This document shows positions 1-8,074 of a stretch of 49,803 bases of DNA, one piece after another; the first letter of the stretch is position 1; each line of letters starts with the position of its first letter. Made by a program: the position numbers and the translations under genes. Source of the DNA: an uncultured Flavobacteriales bacterium (GTDB taxonomy: Bacteria; Bacteroidota; Bacteroidia; Flavobacteriales_D; CAJJDF01); NCBI GenBank assembly GCA_938009745.1, contig CALLII010000007.1, positions 1 to 49,803 on the forward strand, given 5' to 3'. The notes under the pieces were generated by a model. That model was given only the letters and a program-made list of their open reading frames with translations, made no database searches and was not told the DNA's origin.

Positions 1-57
1 GTATCTAATGTAATGAGACCAAGTGCTACTTTGAATGGGATTTTGGAGAGTATCTAA
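1..57 (+). CDS. 3' end of an unidentified gene (partial)
   Basis: Frame 1 is open from the window edge and reads VSNVMRPSATLNGILESI before a TAA at 55-57. A strong terminator follows 24 nt later, which supports this being a real gene end. The 18 residues are too few for me to name the family. Confidence 0.5.
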   Translation, partial: VSNVMRPSATLNGILESI

Positions 58-80
58 AACTTACTCTAATTAATTTATTG

Positions 81-117
81 AATCCATCTTGAACTTATTT
101 CGAGATGGATTTTTTTT
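81..117 (+). terminator. Rho-independent terminator overlapping the converging gene
   Basis: A perfect 9-bp stem (81-89 AATCCATCT with 103-111 AGATGGATT) is followed by a T-run to 117, so it ends the + strand gene stopping at 57. The stem overlaps the last codons of the converging minus-strand gene, whose stop is at 95-97, so the two 3' ends share this hairpin. Confidence 0.75.
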
Positions 118-1090
118 GTTCCTCAAACTTTTTATATCTAGTATAAAACTCAGTTAACAAAAGATAGTTCTCAACTTTAGTTTTACAATCAATTATTCTA
201 CACCATTCAAAATAATTGAAATAGATTGGTACATAAATATCTTCAACTTTGATATAATTTCCAGACATATCACTCCACTTATAAGTTCTCCACCCATTTG
301 GATAAACTATTGAATCATTTGACTCAGAGAACTCTCGGGAAGAAAATCTATTTTTACTATAGTCGGTTATCTCTTTTATTTCAAATATTTTATCTAAACT
401 AAAATCAAATGAATCTCTTACGCTAGAGAGTTCAAGTAAATCAAAATATTGCTTCAATAATTCTTTATGGCTATAAAAATTTTCACCTATTTTTAATTTA
501 TCTAAAAACAAATAAGGAATTAATACTTTTCGAGCGCTATCAATATTCCCTAGACCTTGTAAACATTTCGATCTCATCACTGCCTTCTGAAGTCCTGCTG
601 ATATATTATAGGTAAACTCACTTGGTAAAGAAACATATACACCAATATCGGAAGAGTCTAAGTGAAATAAACATGAATCATATTGCTTTCTTTCTAAATA
701 TGCTGATGCTAAATAAAAATTACCCCAATTGTATATTTTACTTGTTGGAAGATACTTGCAATACCAATCCCATTTTGTCATTTGAGATTTAGGAAAGTTA
801 GTTTTTAGCTTTTTATGATCATATGCTAACATTAATTTTGAATACTTATAAAGCTTTTCAAAATCTAGAATCTTATATGCTTCATCTCCTATTCGATATA
901 AAGTAAATGGCACAAGTATAGAATCTGAATGTTTTAAATACAAGGAATCAAGATCACTATCTATATCATTCCAATTATTGCTTTCCATGTCACACCTTAT
1001 TGGTTCGTAACACATGAAAATGTTTTGAGAAAACATAAAATTAGAGGAAACAAATAGACATAAAAGGAAGACAAACTTTATATTAATCAT
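95..1090 (-). CDS. Secreted protein of unknown function
   Basis: 331 residues. The N-terminus is a clear Sec signal peptide: MINIK, then a hydrophobic run (FVFLLCLFVSS), with likely cleavage after FSQ at about residue 22. There is no lipobox cysteine, so it is probably periplasmic or surface exposed. The mature part is Asp/Tyr/Leu rich and looks alpha-helical. Segments such as NWGNFYLASAYLERKQYDSCLFHL around residues 120-145 resemble TPR helices, but I cannot define repeats with confidence. It converges on the gene ending at 57 and is read in the same direction as queG, from which a gap of about 38 nt separates it. I do not recognise the family and assign no function. Confidence 0.7.
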   Translation of the reverse strand: MINIKFVFLLCLFVSSNFMFSQNIFMCYEPIRCDMESNNWNDIDSDLDSLYLKHSDSILVPFTLYRIGDEAYKILDFEKLYKYSKLMLAYDHKKLKTNFPKSQMTKWDWYCKYLPTSKIYNWGNFYLASAYLERKQYDSCLFHLDSSDIGVYVSLPSEFTYNISAGLQKAVMRSKCLQGLGNIDSARKVLIPYLFLDKLKIGENFYSHKELLKQYFDLLELSSVRDSFDFSLDKIFEIKEITDYSKNRFSSREFSESNDSIVYPNGWRTYKWSDMSGNYIKVEDIYVPIYFNYFEWCRIIDCKTKVENYLLLTEFYTRYKKFEEQKKSISK

Positions 1091-1127
1091 ATATCATACA
1101 ACTCGAAACCATATAATGGTTACACTT

Positions 1128-2000
1128 CTACTTCAAAAAATCTATATTCCTCTTCAACCCATCAAACTTAGTTCGCTTTACGGCCGATTTTTTGAATAAA
1201 TCCCGGAACACTTCTTCCGTTAAATCCTCCCAATCCTTTTTATTCAATCCCAGTAAATTAGGTTTTGGATTCAATAACGGTTCATTGTGCGGTTTTGAGA
1301 ATCTATTCCAAGGACAAACGTCTTGGCAAATGTCGCAACCAAACATCCAGCTTTCCATTTTACCTTGAAACTCTTTGGGTATTATCTCGTCTTTAAGCTC
1401 AATGGTTAAGTACGAAATACATTTGGAACCATCTACCACATAAGGCTCAGGAATTGCATCTGTAGGACATTCGTCTATACAAGCAGTACATGAACCACAA
1501 TAATCTTTTACTGGACCGTCAGCTTCCAATTCTAAATCAATAATTAACTCAGCTAAAAAGAAAAACGAACCCGCTTCTTTGTTTATCAAATTTCCATTTT
1601 TACCAATCCAACCCAATCCACTTTTTTTTGCCCAAGCTCTGTCGAGCACTGGAGCAGAATCTACAAACACTCTCCCTCCTACTTCACCTATTTCCGCTTG
1701 TATGAATTTCATCAATTCCTTAAGCTTCCATTTTATTATGAAATGATAATCTTCTCCGTAAGCATATTTAGAAATCTTGTAGGTATCGTCTATTTGAGTT
1801 TTTTCAGGAAAATAATTAAGCGCTAAAGAAACTACCGACTTTGCACCATCAACCAATAAAGTTGGGTCAAGTCTTTTATCAAAATGATTTTCCATGTAAT
1901 TCATGTATCCATGCATGTTGGCTTCTAACCATTTTTCTAGCCTTGGAGCTTCCTCCTCCAAGAACTCAGCTTTGGACACGCCACAAAACATAAAACCCAA
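1128..2000 (-). CDS. queG: Epoxyqueuosine reductase QueG
   Basis: Catalyses the last step of queuosine biosynthesis, reducing epoxyqueuosine to queuosine in the tRNA wobble position; it is a cytoplasmic cobalamin and 4Fe-4S enzyme. Family features are all present: the N-terminal block with [19 protein letters not shown], the [23 protein letters not shown] block, and two iron-sulfur cysteine clusters ([12 protein letters not shown] and [13 protein letters not shown]). The start is odd. The listed start is a TTG at 2000, but coding similarity clearly extends upstream in frame ([11 protein letters not shown], typical of the QueG N-terminus) as far as about 2051, and no ATG exists between 2000 and the in-frame stop at 2061-2063. 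The true start is therefore probably a rare codon (ATC at 2051 or ATT at 2021), or a base is wrong there. Function is certain; the start is not. queD and folE of the same pathway lie near 30 kb. Confidence 0.95.
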   Translation of the reverse strand: MGFMFCGVSKAEFLEEEAPRLEKWLEANMHGYMNYMENHFDKRLDPTLLVDGAKSVVSLALNYFPEKTQIDDTYKISKYAYGEDYHFIIKWKLKELMKFIQAEIGEVGGRVFVDSAPVLDRAWAKKSGLGWIGKNGNLINKEAGSFFFLAELIIDLELEADGPVKDYCGSCTACIDECPTDAIPEPYVVDGSKCISYLTIELKDEIIPKEFQGKMESWMFGCDICQDVCPWNRFSKPHNEPLLNPKPNLLGLNKKDWEDLTEEVFRDLFKKSAVKRTKFDGLKRNIDFLK

Positions 2001-2238
2001 CTCGTGGGCTTTTTGTTTAATAAGGGCGGTATGTTTTTGTTTGGGTGTGATGAGGTAAAGTTAACTAATTGTTCTAATTAGAAGAAGAACTATAGCAAAC
2101 ACTCAAAATTAAATTACTATTCATTTTGAAATCTAAAGAAAATTAATTATATTATCTTTATAGAATTACGGTTAGAACTCAAAAGGTAAAACGATTTACC
2201 AAGTAGAAAGTTTAGCTAAACAAAACACAAAATAATTA

Positions 2239-2691
2239 ATGGGGAAGTCGCAAGAAACTTACAACAAGAAAGAGAAAGAAAAGAAACGTTTGAAAAAACG
2301 TCAGGAAAAAGAAGCTAAAAAATTAGCCAGAAAAGAAGAAGGAGGAAGTTCTGGATTGGACGATATGATGGCGTATGTAGACGAATTTGGTAACATAACT
2401 GATACCCCACCAGACCCTACTAAAAAGAAAAAAGAAATTAAAGCAGAAAATATTGTAATTGGTGTACCAACTCGTGAGGCTGAACCAGAAATGGACCCAA
2501 TTAGAAAAGGGGCGGTAGAGTTTTTCAATAGTGAAAAAGGTTTTGGTTTTATAAAAGAAGACGAAACAGACGAAAAATACTTTGTACACGTAAGTAGTTT
2601 AACTGAAGAAATTGTAGAAAATGACAAAGTACAGTTTGAACTAGAAATGGGAATGAAAGGAATGAATGCTGTGAGAGTTGTGAAACTTTAG
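2239..2691 (+). CDS. Cold-shock-domain protein with charged N-terminal extension
   Basis: 150 residues. The C-terminal third (about 86-150) is a CspA-like cold-shock domain, an OB fold binding single-stranded nucleic acid. RNP1 is visible as KGFGFI and RNP2 as YFVHVSSL. Classic Csp proteins are about 65-70 residues; this one carries an extra ~85 residues. Of these, residues 1-35 are almost pure Lys/Glu/Arg (a charged, probably helical or disordered tail), followed by an acidic linker ending TDTPPDPTKKKKE. The architecture is that of larger flavobacterial cold-shock proteins. The likely role is RNA chaperone; the tail may add nonspecific RNA binding (inference). It is a monocistronic unit ended by a strong terminator at 2717. 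Confidence 0.9.
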   Translation: MGKSQETYNKKEKEKKRLKKRQEKEAKKLARKEEGGSSGLDDMMAYVDEFGNITDTPPDPTKKKKEIKAENIVIGVPTREAEPEMDPIRKGAVEFFNSEKGFGFIKEDETDEKYFVHVSSLTEEIVENDKVQFELEMGMKGMNAVRVVKL

Positions 2692-2716
2692 TATTCTAAT
2701 TAAAATAGATTTTTAT

Positions 2717-2749
2717 AAAAGCCAGTGGATTTATTCACTGGCTTTTTTT
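2717..2749 (+). terminator. Terminator of the cold-shock-domain gene
   Basis: An 11-bp stem (AAAAGCCAGTG / CACTGGCTTTT) with an 8-nt loop runs straight into a T-run, 26 nt after the stop codon. Confidence 0.85.
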
Positions 2750-3017
2750 GTTTATATTACTAAATAATCTTTTTAAATAAATATCACGTTTACAATTAAT
2801 TAGGTGCGCTAATCAGCACCTAATTGGTTGTACTAAGAAATAAACACTAACCTATTTTAGACCATGTATACTAACTAATTACAAAGTGTTTTTGTAATTT
2901 ACACATTTAAACTAGTTAACTGCAAGAAGGACTAACAAATTAGAAACCAAATATCTGACAAAATATAATTTAAACTGTCTTTTTAAAAAACTACAATAAC
3001 ATTTAAACTAAATTCTT

Positions 3018-3566
3018 ATGAAGAACCGAATCTATTTACTAATAATCATTGCGGGAGGTATTTTACTTTTAAGCAATGTAGCATATACCAGTTTAGACAA
3101 AAGAAAATCTCGACTTAAAGTAAAACTAGATGAAGTAACATCTTATATGTCGGTAAGAGACTCCATGAACCTAGAAGTGTCAAAAGCTGCTGTTGCGTGG
3201 CATATGGATCATATTTTCTTAGTTATTAATCAGATATACCAATCTTTAGAGCAATCTAAAGAAAGTGATTATGAGAATGAATTCAATATGATACGTGCCT
3301 ACGTATTTACTTTTAAAACAATTCCTAGAGGAAAGGCAACTGCACCAGAATCAGTAAGGCCTATGGAAAATGTAGATATTAGCACCATACAAATTCATTA
3401 CCGTCAAGCCCTTTCTACAATTGATAAGTTTTCTAATCTTTCAGAAAATAAACACCTCAATCATCCTGTTTTCGGGACTATGAATAGAGACAAGACAATT
3501 AAGTTTCTTACTATTCATACTGAGCATCATCTTAAAATCATACGTGATATATTGAAGGACAATTAA
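3018..3566 (+). CDS. Membrane-anchored DinB/DUF1569-like protein
   Basis: 182 residues. One N-terminal hydrophobic helix (about 5-25, YLLIIIAGGILLLSNVAY) acts as an uncleaved anchor or signal. The rest resembles the DUF1569 branch of the DinB four-helix superfamily: a histidine early in the fold (AWHMDH, about residue 62) and the C-terminal signature NHPVFGTMNRDKTIKFLTIHTEHH, where the HxxHH histidines normally complete a metal site. DinB-type proteins often act as metal-dependent thiol transferases, but a substrate cannot be read from sequence. Soluble members usually lack the anchor, so this copy probably faces the periplasm. It stands alone, with no partner gene. Family moderately sure, function unknown. 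Confidence 0.65.
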   Translation: MKNRIYLLIIIAGGILLLSNVAYTSLDKRKSRLKVKLDEVTSYMSVRDSMNLEVSKAAVAWHMDHIFLVINQIYQSLEQSKESDYENEFNMIRAYVFTFKTIPRGKATAPESVRPMENVDISTIQIHYRQALSTIDKFSNLSENKHLNHPVFGTMNRDKTIKFLTIHTEHHLKIIRDILKDN

Positions 3567-4074
3567 TTTCGCCTATTCTTTGAAAAGTATATAACTTAAT
3601 TGGAATAAAGAAATGAGTCAAACAATGGAAAATTATTTATATAATTATATGGACAAAAATTTAAATTGGTTAGAAGTTCCCTTACATTATAATTACAATT
3701 ACTAAACAGAAGAAGATGAAAAACAGCAGAACGTATTCAACTGTTGCCGCTTGAAGGAATTAATAAAGAGCCCGAAATTAAAGTAATTGAAAACAAAAAA
3801 TCAAATATAGCTTACAAGACATATATAACTAACAACCCAAACAGTTTTTGGTAAATAAATTAAAACTAGCAATTAACATTATATATAAAAAAATAGGCGG
3901 AACAGAAATTAAAACAAAGCTCTTGACTCATATAAAACTTGGTTTTTTTTCAAAATTTCAGAATACCAAAATCACATACTTTTCATATACTAACCGTTCA
4001 AATCAATGAAAATTTCTTTGTTATCATAAAGAGAGAGTTTTAATCAGTATGGATTACAATCCTCTGAAAAATTA
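3567..4074. other. Gene-poor spacer with possible gene relic
   Basis: About 500 bp without a convincing gene. Two short open stretches stand out. One is an ATG frame at 3613-3705 (30 codons, Asn/Tyr rich). The other is an open frame at 3720-3854 without a start, reading AERIQLLPLEGINKEPEI and onward to NNPNSFW and a stop. The second has protein-like composition and directly follows an in-frame TGA, as expected for a decayed gene end. The rest (3855-4074) is AT-rich, with no hairpin or repeat that I can support. Not called as genes. Confidence 0.35.
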
Positions 4075-5103
4075 CTAAAATAGCCCCCCTTGCTCAAACC
4101 CTTTGTTCAATCCAAGGTGTTTGTAGGCTTTTTCGGTAGCTTGTCTTCCTCGTGAAGTACGCATTAAATATCCTTCCTTTATCAAAAAAGGTTCGTATAC
4201 TTCTTCAATCGTTCCATCTTGTTCGCTTACTGCTGTTGCAATGGTTTTTAGTCCAACTGGGCCACCTTTAAATTTTTCGATAATGGCAGATAGGATTTTG
4301 TTGTCCATTTCATCCAAACCATTGGCATCTACATTCAATGCTTCTAGTCCTATTTTGGTAATGGCTTTATCAATGTTTCCATCTCCTTTTACCTGAGCAA
4401 AATCTCTTACTCTTCGTAATAATGCATTGGCTATTCTGGGTGTACCTCTACTCCTACTTGCAATCTCGTATGCTGCATCATATTCAATAGGCACATTTAA
4501 TATTCCTGCCGATCGCTCTACAATGTCTGTTAATATTTTAGAATCGTAATACTCCAATCGGGAGTTTATTCCAAATCTTGCTCTTAGTGGAGCAGTTAAT
4601 AATCCCGAACGAGTGGTTGCACCAATAAGCGTAAAATTGCTTAATTCTATTTGTACCGAACGGGCATTTGGTCCCGTATCTATCATGATATCAATTCGGT
4701 AATCTTCCATTGCCGAGTACAAGTATTCTTCAATAATTGGGCTCAATCTGTGGATTTCATCAATAAACAATACATCACCTTCTTCAAGGTTGGTAAGCAA
4801 TCCTGCAAGGTCTCCCGGTTTATCTAAAACAGGTCCTGAGGTGATTTTAAAACCAACTCCCAGTTCGTTAGCAATAATATTGGATAGCGTAGTTTTTCCT
4901 AATCCCGGGGGGCCATGAAGCAATACGTGATCCAAAGCTTCATTTCTTTGTTTGGCAGCCTGCACAAATATCTGGAGGTTGTCGGTTACTTTTTTCTGTC
5001 CCGTAAAATCATCAAACGATTTTGGACGCAACACTTTCTCAAACTCAGTTTCTGTGGGTAAAAACTCGGCTTCTTCTCTAAAATCAAACGATTCTTCTTC
5101 CAT
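4075..5103 (-). CDS. ruvB: Holliday junction branch-migration ATPase RuvB
   Basis: 342 residues, normal family length. AAA+ motor of the RuvAB complex that drives branch migration of Holliday junctions in recombinational repair. Visible motifs: [11 protein letters not shown] at the start of the AAA+ core, Walker [10 protein letters not shown] (64-72), Walker [10 protein letters not shown] (112-120), sensor 1 [18 protein letters not shown] containing the arginine finger, sensor 2 [19 protein letters not shown], and the C-terminal winged helix ending [17 protein letters not shown]. It lies 53 nt downstream of uvrC in the same direction, so the two repair genes may be cotranscribed. ruvA and ruvC are not in the window. 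Confidence 0.97.
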   Translation of the reverse strand: MEEESFDFREEAEFLPTETEFEKVLRPKSFDDFTGQKKVTDNLQIFVQAAKQRNEALDHVLLHGPPGLGKTTLSNIIANELGVGFKITSGPVLDKPGDLAGLLTNLEEGDVLFIDEIHRLSPIIEEYLYSAMEDYRIDIMIDTGPNARSVQIELSNFTLIGATTRSGLLTAPLRARFGINSRLEYYDSKILTDIVERSAGILNVPIEYDAAYEIASRSRGTPRIANALLRRVRDFAQVKGDGNIDKAITKIGLEALNVDANGLDEMDNKILSAIIEKFKGGPVGLKTIATAVSEQDGTIEEVYEPFLIKEGYLMRTSRGRQATEKAYKHLGLNKGFEQGGLF

Positions 5104-5156
5104 GGGGTTTATTGCTTAGTCAAATATAAAAAAATAGTAGCTGGAAGTGGTTGGAT

Positions 5157-6956
5157 TTATTTATAAAATTCCCTCAATGCCCTTACTTGTTTCTGATTAA
5201 TTACTTCTAGCAATTGCTCATCACTTGCATTCTTTACTTTTAATAAAGAATTAAACTGTTTCAGAAGAGCATCTGCCGACTTCTCTCCAATTCCTTCAAT
5301 TTCGGTAAGTTCAGTTCCTAGCGCATTTTTACTTCGCTTGTTTCTGTGGTGAGTAATTCCAAATCTGTGAGCTTCATTTCTTAACTGCTGAATTGTTTTA
5401 AGTGATTCCGACTTTTTATCAATATATAACGGAATAGAGTCACCAGGAAAAAAAATTTCCTCCAATCTTTTGGCAATTCCTACAATGGCAATTTTACCAA
5501 ATAATCCTAAATCTTTAAGAGCTTTAACTCCCGAACTAAGTTGTCCTTTTCCTCCATCTACAATTATCAGTTGAGGCAAGGGTTGGTTTTCATCTAGCAG
5601 TCGTTTGTACCTTCTGTAAACTACTTCTTCCATTGATGCAAAATCATCTGGACCAACTACTGTTTTGATATTAAAATGGCGGTAATCTTTTTTACTTGGT
5701 TTGGCATTTTTAAACACCACACAAGCCGCCACAGCATTTGTTCCTTGAAAGTTGGAGTTATCAAAACACTCAATATGAACTGGCTTTTCTTTCAATCGCA
5801 AATCCTTTTGAATCTGATCCACAATACGTTTCGAATGCTTTTCTGGATCTACAATTTTTAATGTTTTTAACTTATCAAACTTATACTGACGCACATTATT
5901 CATAGAAAAATCTATCAGTTTTTTCTTATCTCCAATTTGCGGAATAATCATTTTTACCGATTCATCCAATTCATATTCCACAGGGATATTGGTAAAAATA
6001 GTTTTGGATTTACTATTGAACTTTGTCCTTAATTCTAATACAGCTAATTGGAGCATTTCTTCATCAGATTCCTCCAGTTTCTTTTTAATTTCAATAGTAC
6101 TAGACTGAACTACAGTTCCATTAATTACTTTAATAAAGTTTACATACCCAGCATTAATATCCGAATCAATAGTAAATACATCCACATCATTAATACTAGG
6201 ATTCACTACCGTAGATTTAGATTGGTAATCTTTCAATAGCTCCATTTTAACCTTTGTCTCTTGGGCTTTTTCGAATTCTAAATCTTCAGAAAACTCAATC
6301 ATTTGAGTTTTCAAATACTCAATAACATCTTTAGTTTCTCCTTTAAGGATTTTTTTAATCTGCTTAATATTGTCGTTATAACTTTCTTCAGAATGAAGGT
6401 TTTCACAAGGGCCTAAGCAATTTTTCAAATGATACTCCAAACAAACTTTAAACTTACCTCCTCCTACGTTCTCTTTAGACAAATTGAACTTACAATTCCT
6501 TATTGGATAAATTTCTTTAATTAAATTAAGAATTATACGAACTAGCTTCACATTTGTAAATGGGCCAAAATATTCAGATTTGTCTTTATATACATTTCTG
6601 GTAGAGAAAACTCTAGGGAATCTTTCGTTTTTTACACAGATATAAGGATAGGTTTTATCATCCTTTAGTAGAATATTATACCTAGGCTGATGTTTTTTTA
6701 TTAGTGTGTTTTCCAATAAAAGTGCATCATATTCCGTTGGAGTAACAATGTATTTAATATCTACAATTTTACTTACAAGAACTTTGGTTTTAGCGTATTG
6801 ATGTTTTTTTGTGTTGAAATATGAACGAACTCTATTTTTCAAGTTCTTGGCTTTTCCCACATAAATTATCACTCCTTTATTATCATAATAACGGTATACA
6901 CCAGGAGAATCTGGTAAAATCTTGAGGATGTTGGCTATGTTTTCTTTAAGTTCCAA
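5157..6956 (-). CDS. uvrC: Excinuclease ABC subunit UvrC
   Basis: 599 residues, full length. Makes both incisions around bulky DNA lesions in nucleotide excision repair together with UvrB. Domain order: N-terminal GIY-YIG nuclease (about 14-95, PGVYRYYDNKGVIIYVGKAKNL), a cysteine-containing linker (about 165-190), UVR motif that binds UvrB (about 205-240), RNase H-like endonuclease core (about 390-540, with ECFDNSNFQGTNAV and IIVDGGKGQL carrying catalytic aspartates), and tandem helix-hairpin-helix motifs at the C-terminus (LTEIEGIGEKSADALLKQF). The start ATG is followed at once by a typical UvrC N-terminus. The next gene downstream is ruvB. Confidence 0.97.
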   Translation of the reverse strand: MELKENIANILKILPDSPGVYRYYDNKGVIIYVGKAKNLKNRVRSYFNTKKHQYAKTKVLVSKIVDIKYIVTPTEYDALLLENTLIKKHQPRYNILLKDDKTYPYICVKNERFPRVFSTRNVYKDKSEYFGPFTNVKLVRIILNLIKEIYPIRNCKFNLSKENVGGGKFKVCLEYHLKNCLGPCENLHSEESYNDNIKQIKKILKGETKDVIEYLKTQMIEFSEDLEFEKAQETKVKMELLKDYQSKSTVVNPSINDVDVFTIDSDINAGYVNFIKVINGTVVQSSTIEIKKKLEESDEEMLQLAVLELRTKFNSKSKTIFTNIPVEYELDESVKMIIPQIGDKKKLIDFSMNNVRQYKFDKLKTLKIVDPEKHSKRIVDQIQKDLRLKEKPVHIECFDNSNFQGTNAVAACVVFKNAKPSKKDYRHFNIKTVVGPDDFASMEEVVYRRYKRLLDENQPLPQLIIVDGGKGQLSSGVKALKDLGLFGKIAIVGIAKRLEEIFFPGDSIPLYIDKKSESLKTIQQLRNEAHRFGITHHRNKRSKNALGTELTEIEGIGEKSADALLKQFNSLLKVKNASDEQLLEVINQKQVRALREFYK

Positions 6957-7025
6957 ATAGTTAAATTAGTATGAATCGAAAATAAGAATAATCTTTAAAA
7001 GAGAAAGAAATACTATCAAATTTAG

Positions 7026-7033
7026 TATTTTTG
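7026..7033 (+). promoter_or_regulatory. Candidate -7 promoter box of the stress-protein gene
   Basis: TATTTTTG matches the Bacteroidota -7 consensus TAnnTTTG and lies 52 nt before the start codon. I see no matching TTTG box about 20 nt upstream, so support is only partial. Confidence 0.35.
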
Positions 7034-7085
7034 TATTAAAGAAAATTCTTTTAAATTTATAGAGTAAAAAATAAAAAACAAGCTC

Positions 7086-7907
7086 ATGAATATTACCAAA
7101 ATAATGGTGGCCTCTGATTTCACCTCAGTTTCTGACAATGCAATTGACCATGCACTTAAATTGGCTTCCGCTACTAATGCAGAAGTTTATGTGTTACACG
7201 TAGCAAGAGAACTAGCCGAAGTGAACACAGCAAAACTGAAATTGGGACAACAAATTGAAAAAAGAAACCCAGGTAATATTACGACTCATGTAATAGTTAA
7301 GATTGGAAATTTCATTTCTGAAATTGGTAAAGCTGCTGAAGAAGAAGGAGCACAATTAATTATTATGGGTACTCACGGACCAAAAGGATTAATACAAACC
7401 TTAACTGGAGGTGATGCTATGAAAGTAGTTTCACACTCAGAAAAACCTTTTATAGTAGTTCAAGAAAAAGGAATAAAAGCTACTGGTTATGACAATATAG
7501 TTGTACCGTTAGATATGACAGAAGACTCTAAACAAAAGCTAGATGAAGTAGCCGATATAGCAAAGTATTTTAATTCAAAAGTACATATCATTGCCAAACA
7601 TGAGAACGACAAGGGACTTTACTTGAAACTAAAAAACAATGTCATTTTTGCTAAAAAATATTTTAATGAAAAAAATATTGAAATGGCAATTACTATTACC
7701 GAACCAAAAACTGATTTTGAAAAAGAAATAATTAAGTATTCTAAAGAAAATGATGCTGATTTAATAGCTATCATTAACTCACTTAACTGGAATATTTTTG
7801 GAAGTTTATTTGCTTCAAGAAGAGAAGAGCAAATTATTACTAATGAAGAGCAAATCCCCGTGTTGTGTGTAAATCCTATTGATGTGAAATCGGGATATTC
7901 TATGTAA
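7086..7907 (+). CDS. Tandem universal stress protein (two UspA domains)
   Basis: 273 residues made of two UspA folds, about 1-140 and 150-273. The first begins NITKIMVASDFTSVSDNAIDHAL, typical of UspA, and keeps the nucleotide-binding loop MGTHGPKG followed by GGDAMKVV. The second domain (DNIVVPLDMTEDSKQKLDEV onward) lacks that glycine pattern, having NSLNWNIFGSLF in its place, so probably only the first half binds ATP. Fused Usp pairs are common in Bacteroidota and act as cytosolic stress or energy-state proteins of unclear biochemical function. It is followed by its own terminator at 7929, so it is a single-gene unit next to glutamate dehydrogenase. Confidence 0.9.
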   Translation: MNITKIMVASDFTSVSDNAIDHALKLASATNAEVYVLHVARELAEVNTAKLKLGQQIEKRNPGNITTHVIVKIGNFISEIGKAAEEEGAQLIIMGTHGPKGLIQTLTGGDAMKVVSHSEKPFIVVQEKGIKATGYDNIVVPLDMTEDSKQKLDEVADIAKYFNSKVHIIAKHENDKGLYLKLKNNVIFAKKYFNEKNIEMAITITEPKTDFEKEIIKYSKENDADLIAIINSLNWNIFGSLFASRREEQIITNEEQIPVLCVNPIDVKSGYSM

Positions 7908-7928
7908 CACTAAACAAATAGTATTACT

Positions 7929-7962
7929 AAGCCATTGAATTCAATTTCAATGGCTTTTTTTT
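7929..7962 (+). terminator. Terminator of the universal stress protein gene
   Basis: Stem AAGCCATTGAA / TTCAATGGCTT with a 6-nt loop, followed directly by a run of T. It lies 22 nt after the stop. Confidence 0.85.
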
Positions 7963-7984
7963 GTTGGTAAAGTTTTATATAATC

Positions 7985-8016
7985 TTTGGTTCAAAGTGGT
8001 TCTTTTACTACTTTCG
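7985..8016 (+). promoter_or_regulatory. Candidate promoter of the glutamate dehydrogenase gene
   Basis: A TTTG (7985-7988) and TACTTTCG (8009-8016) are separated by 20 nt. This fits the Bacteroidota TTTG-N19-21-TAnnTTTG layout with one mismatch in the -7 box. The predicted start site would leave a leader of about 50 nt before the ATG at 8075. Confidence 0.45.
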
Positions 8017-8074
8017 GTAATTATTTTCTTGGAAAGAAACTCTTTACCAAAATCAACAATTTGTAAAACACTTT

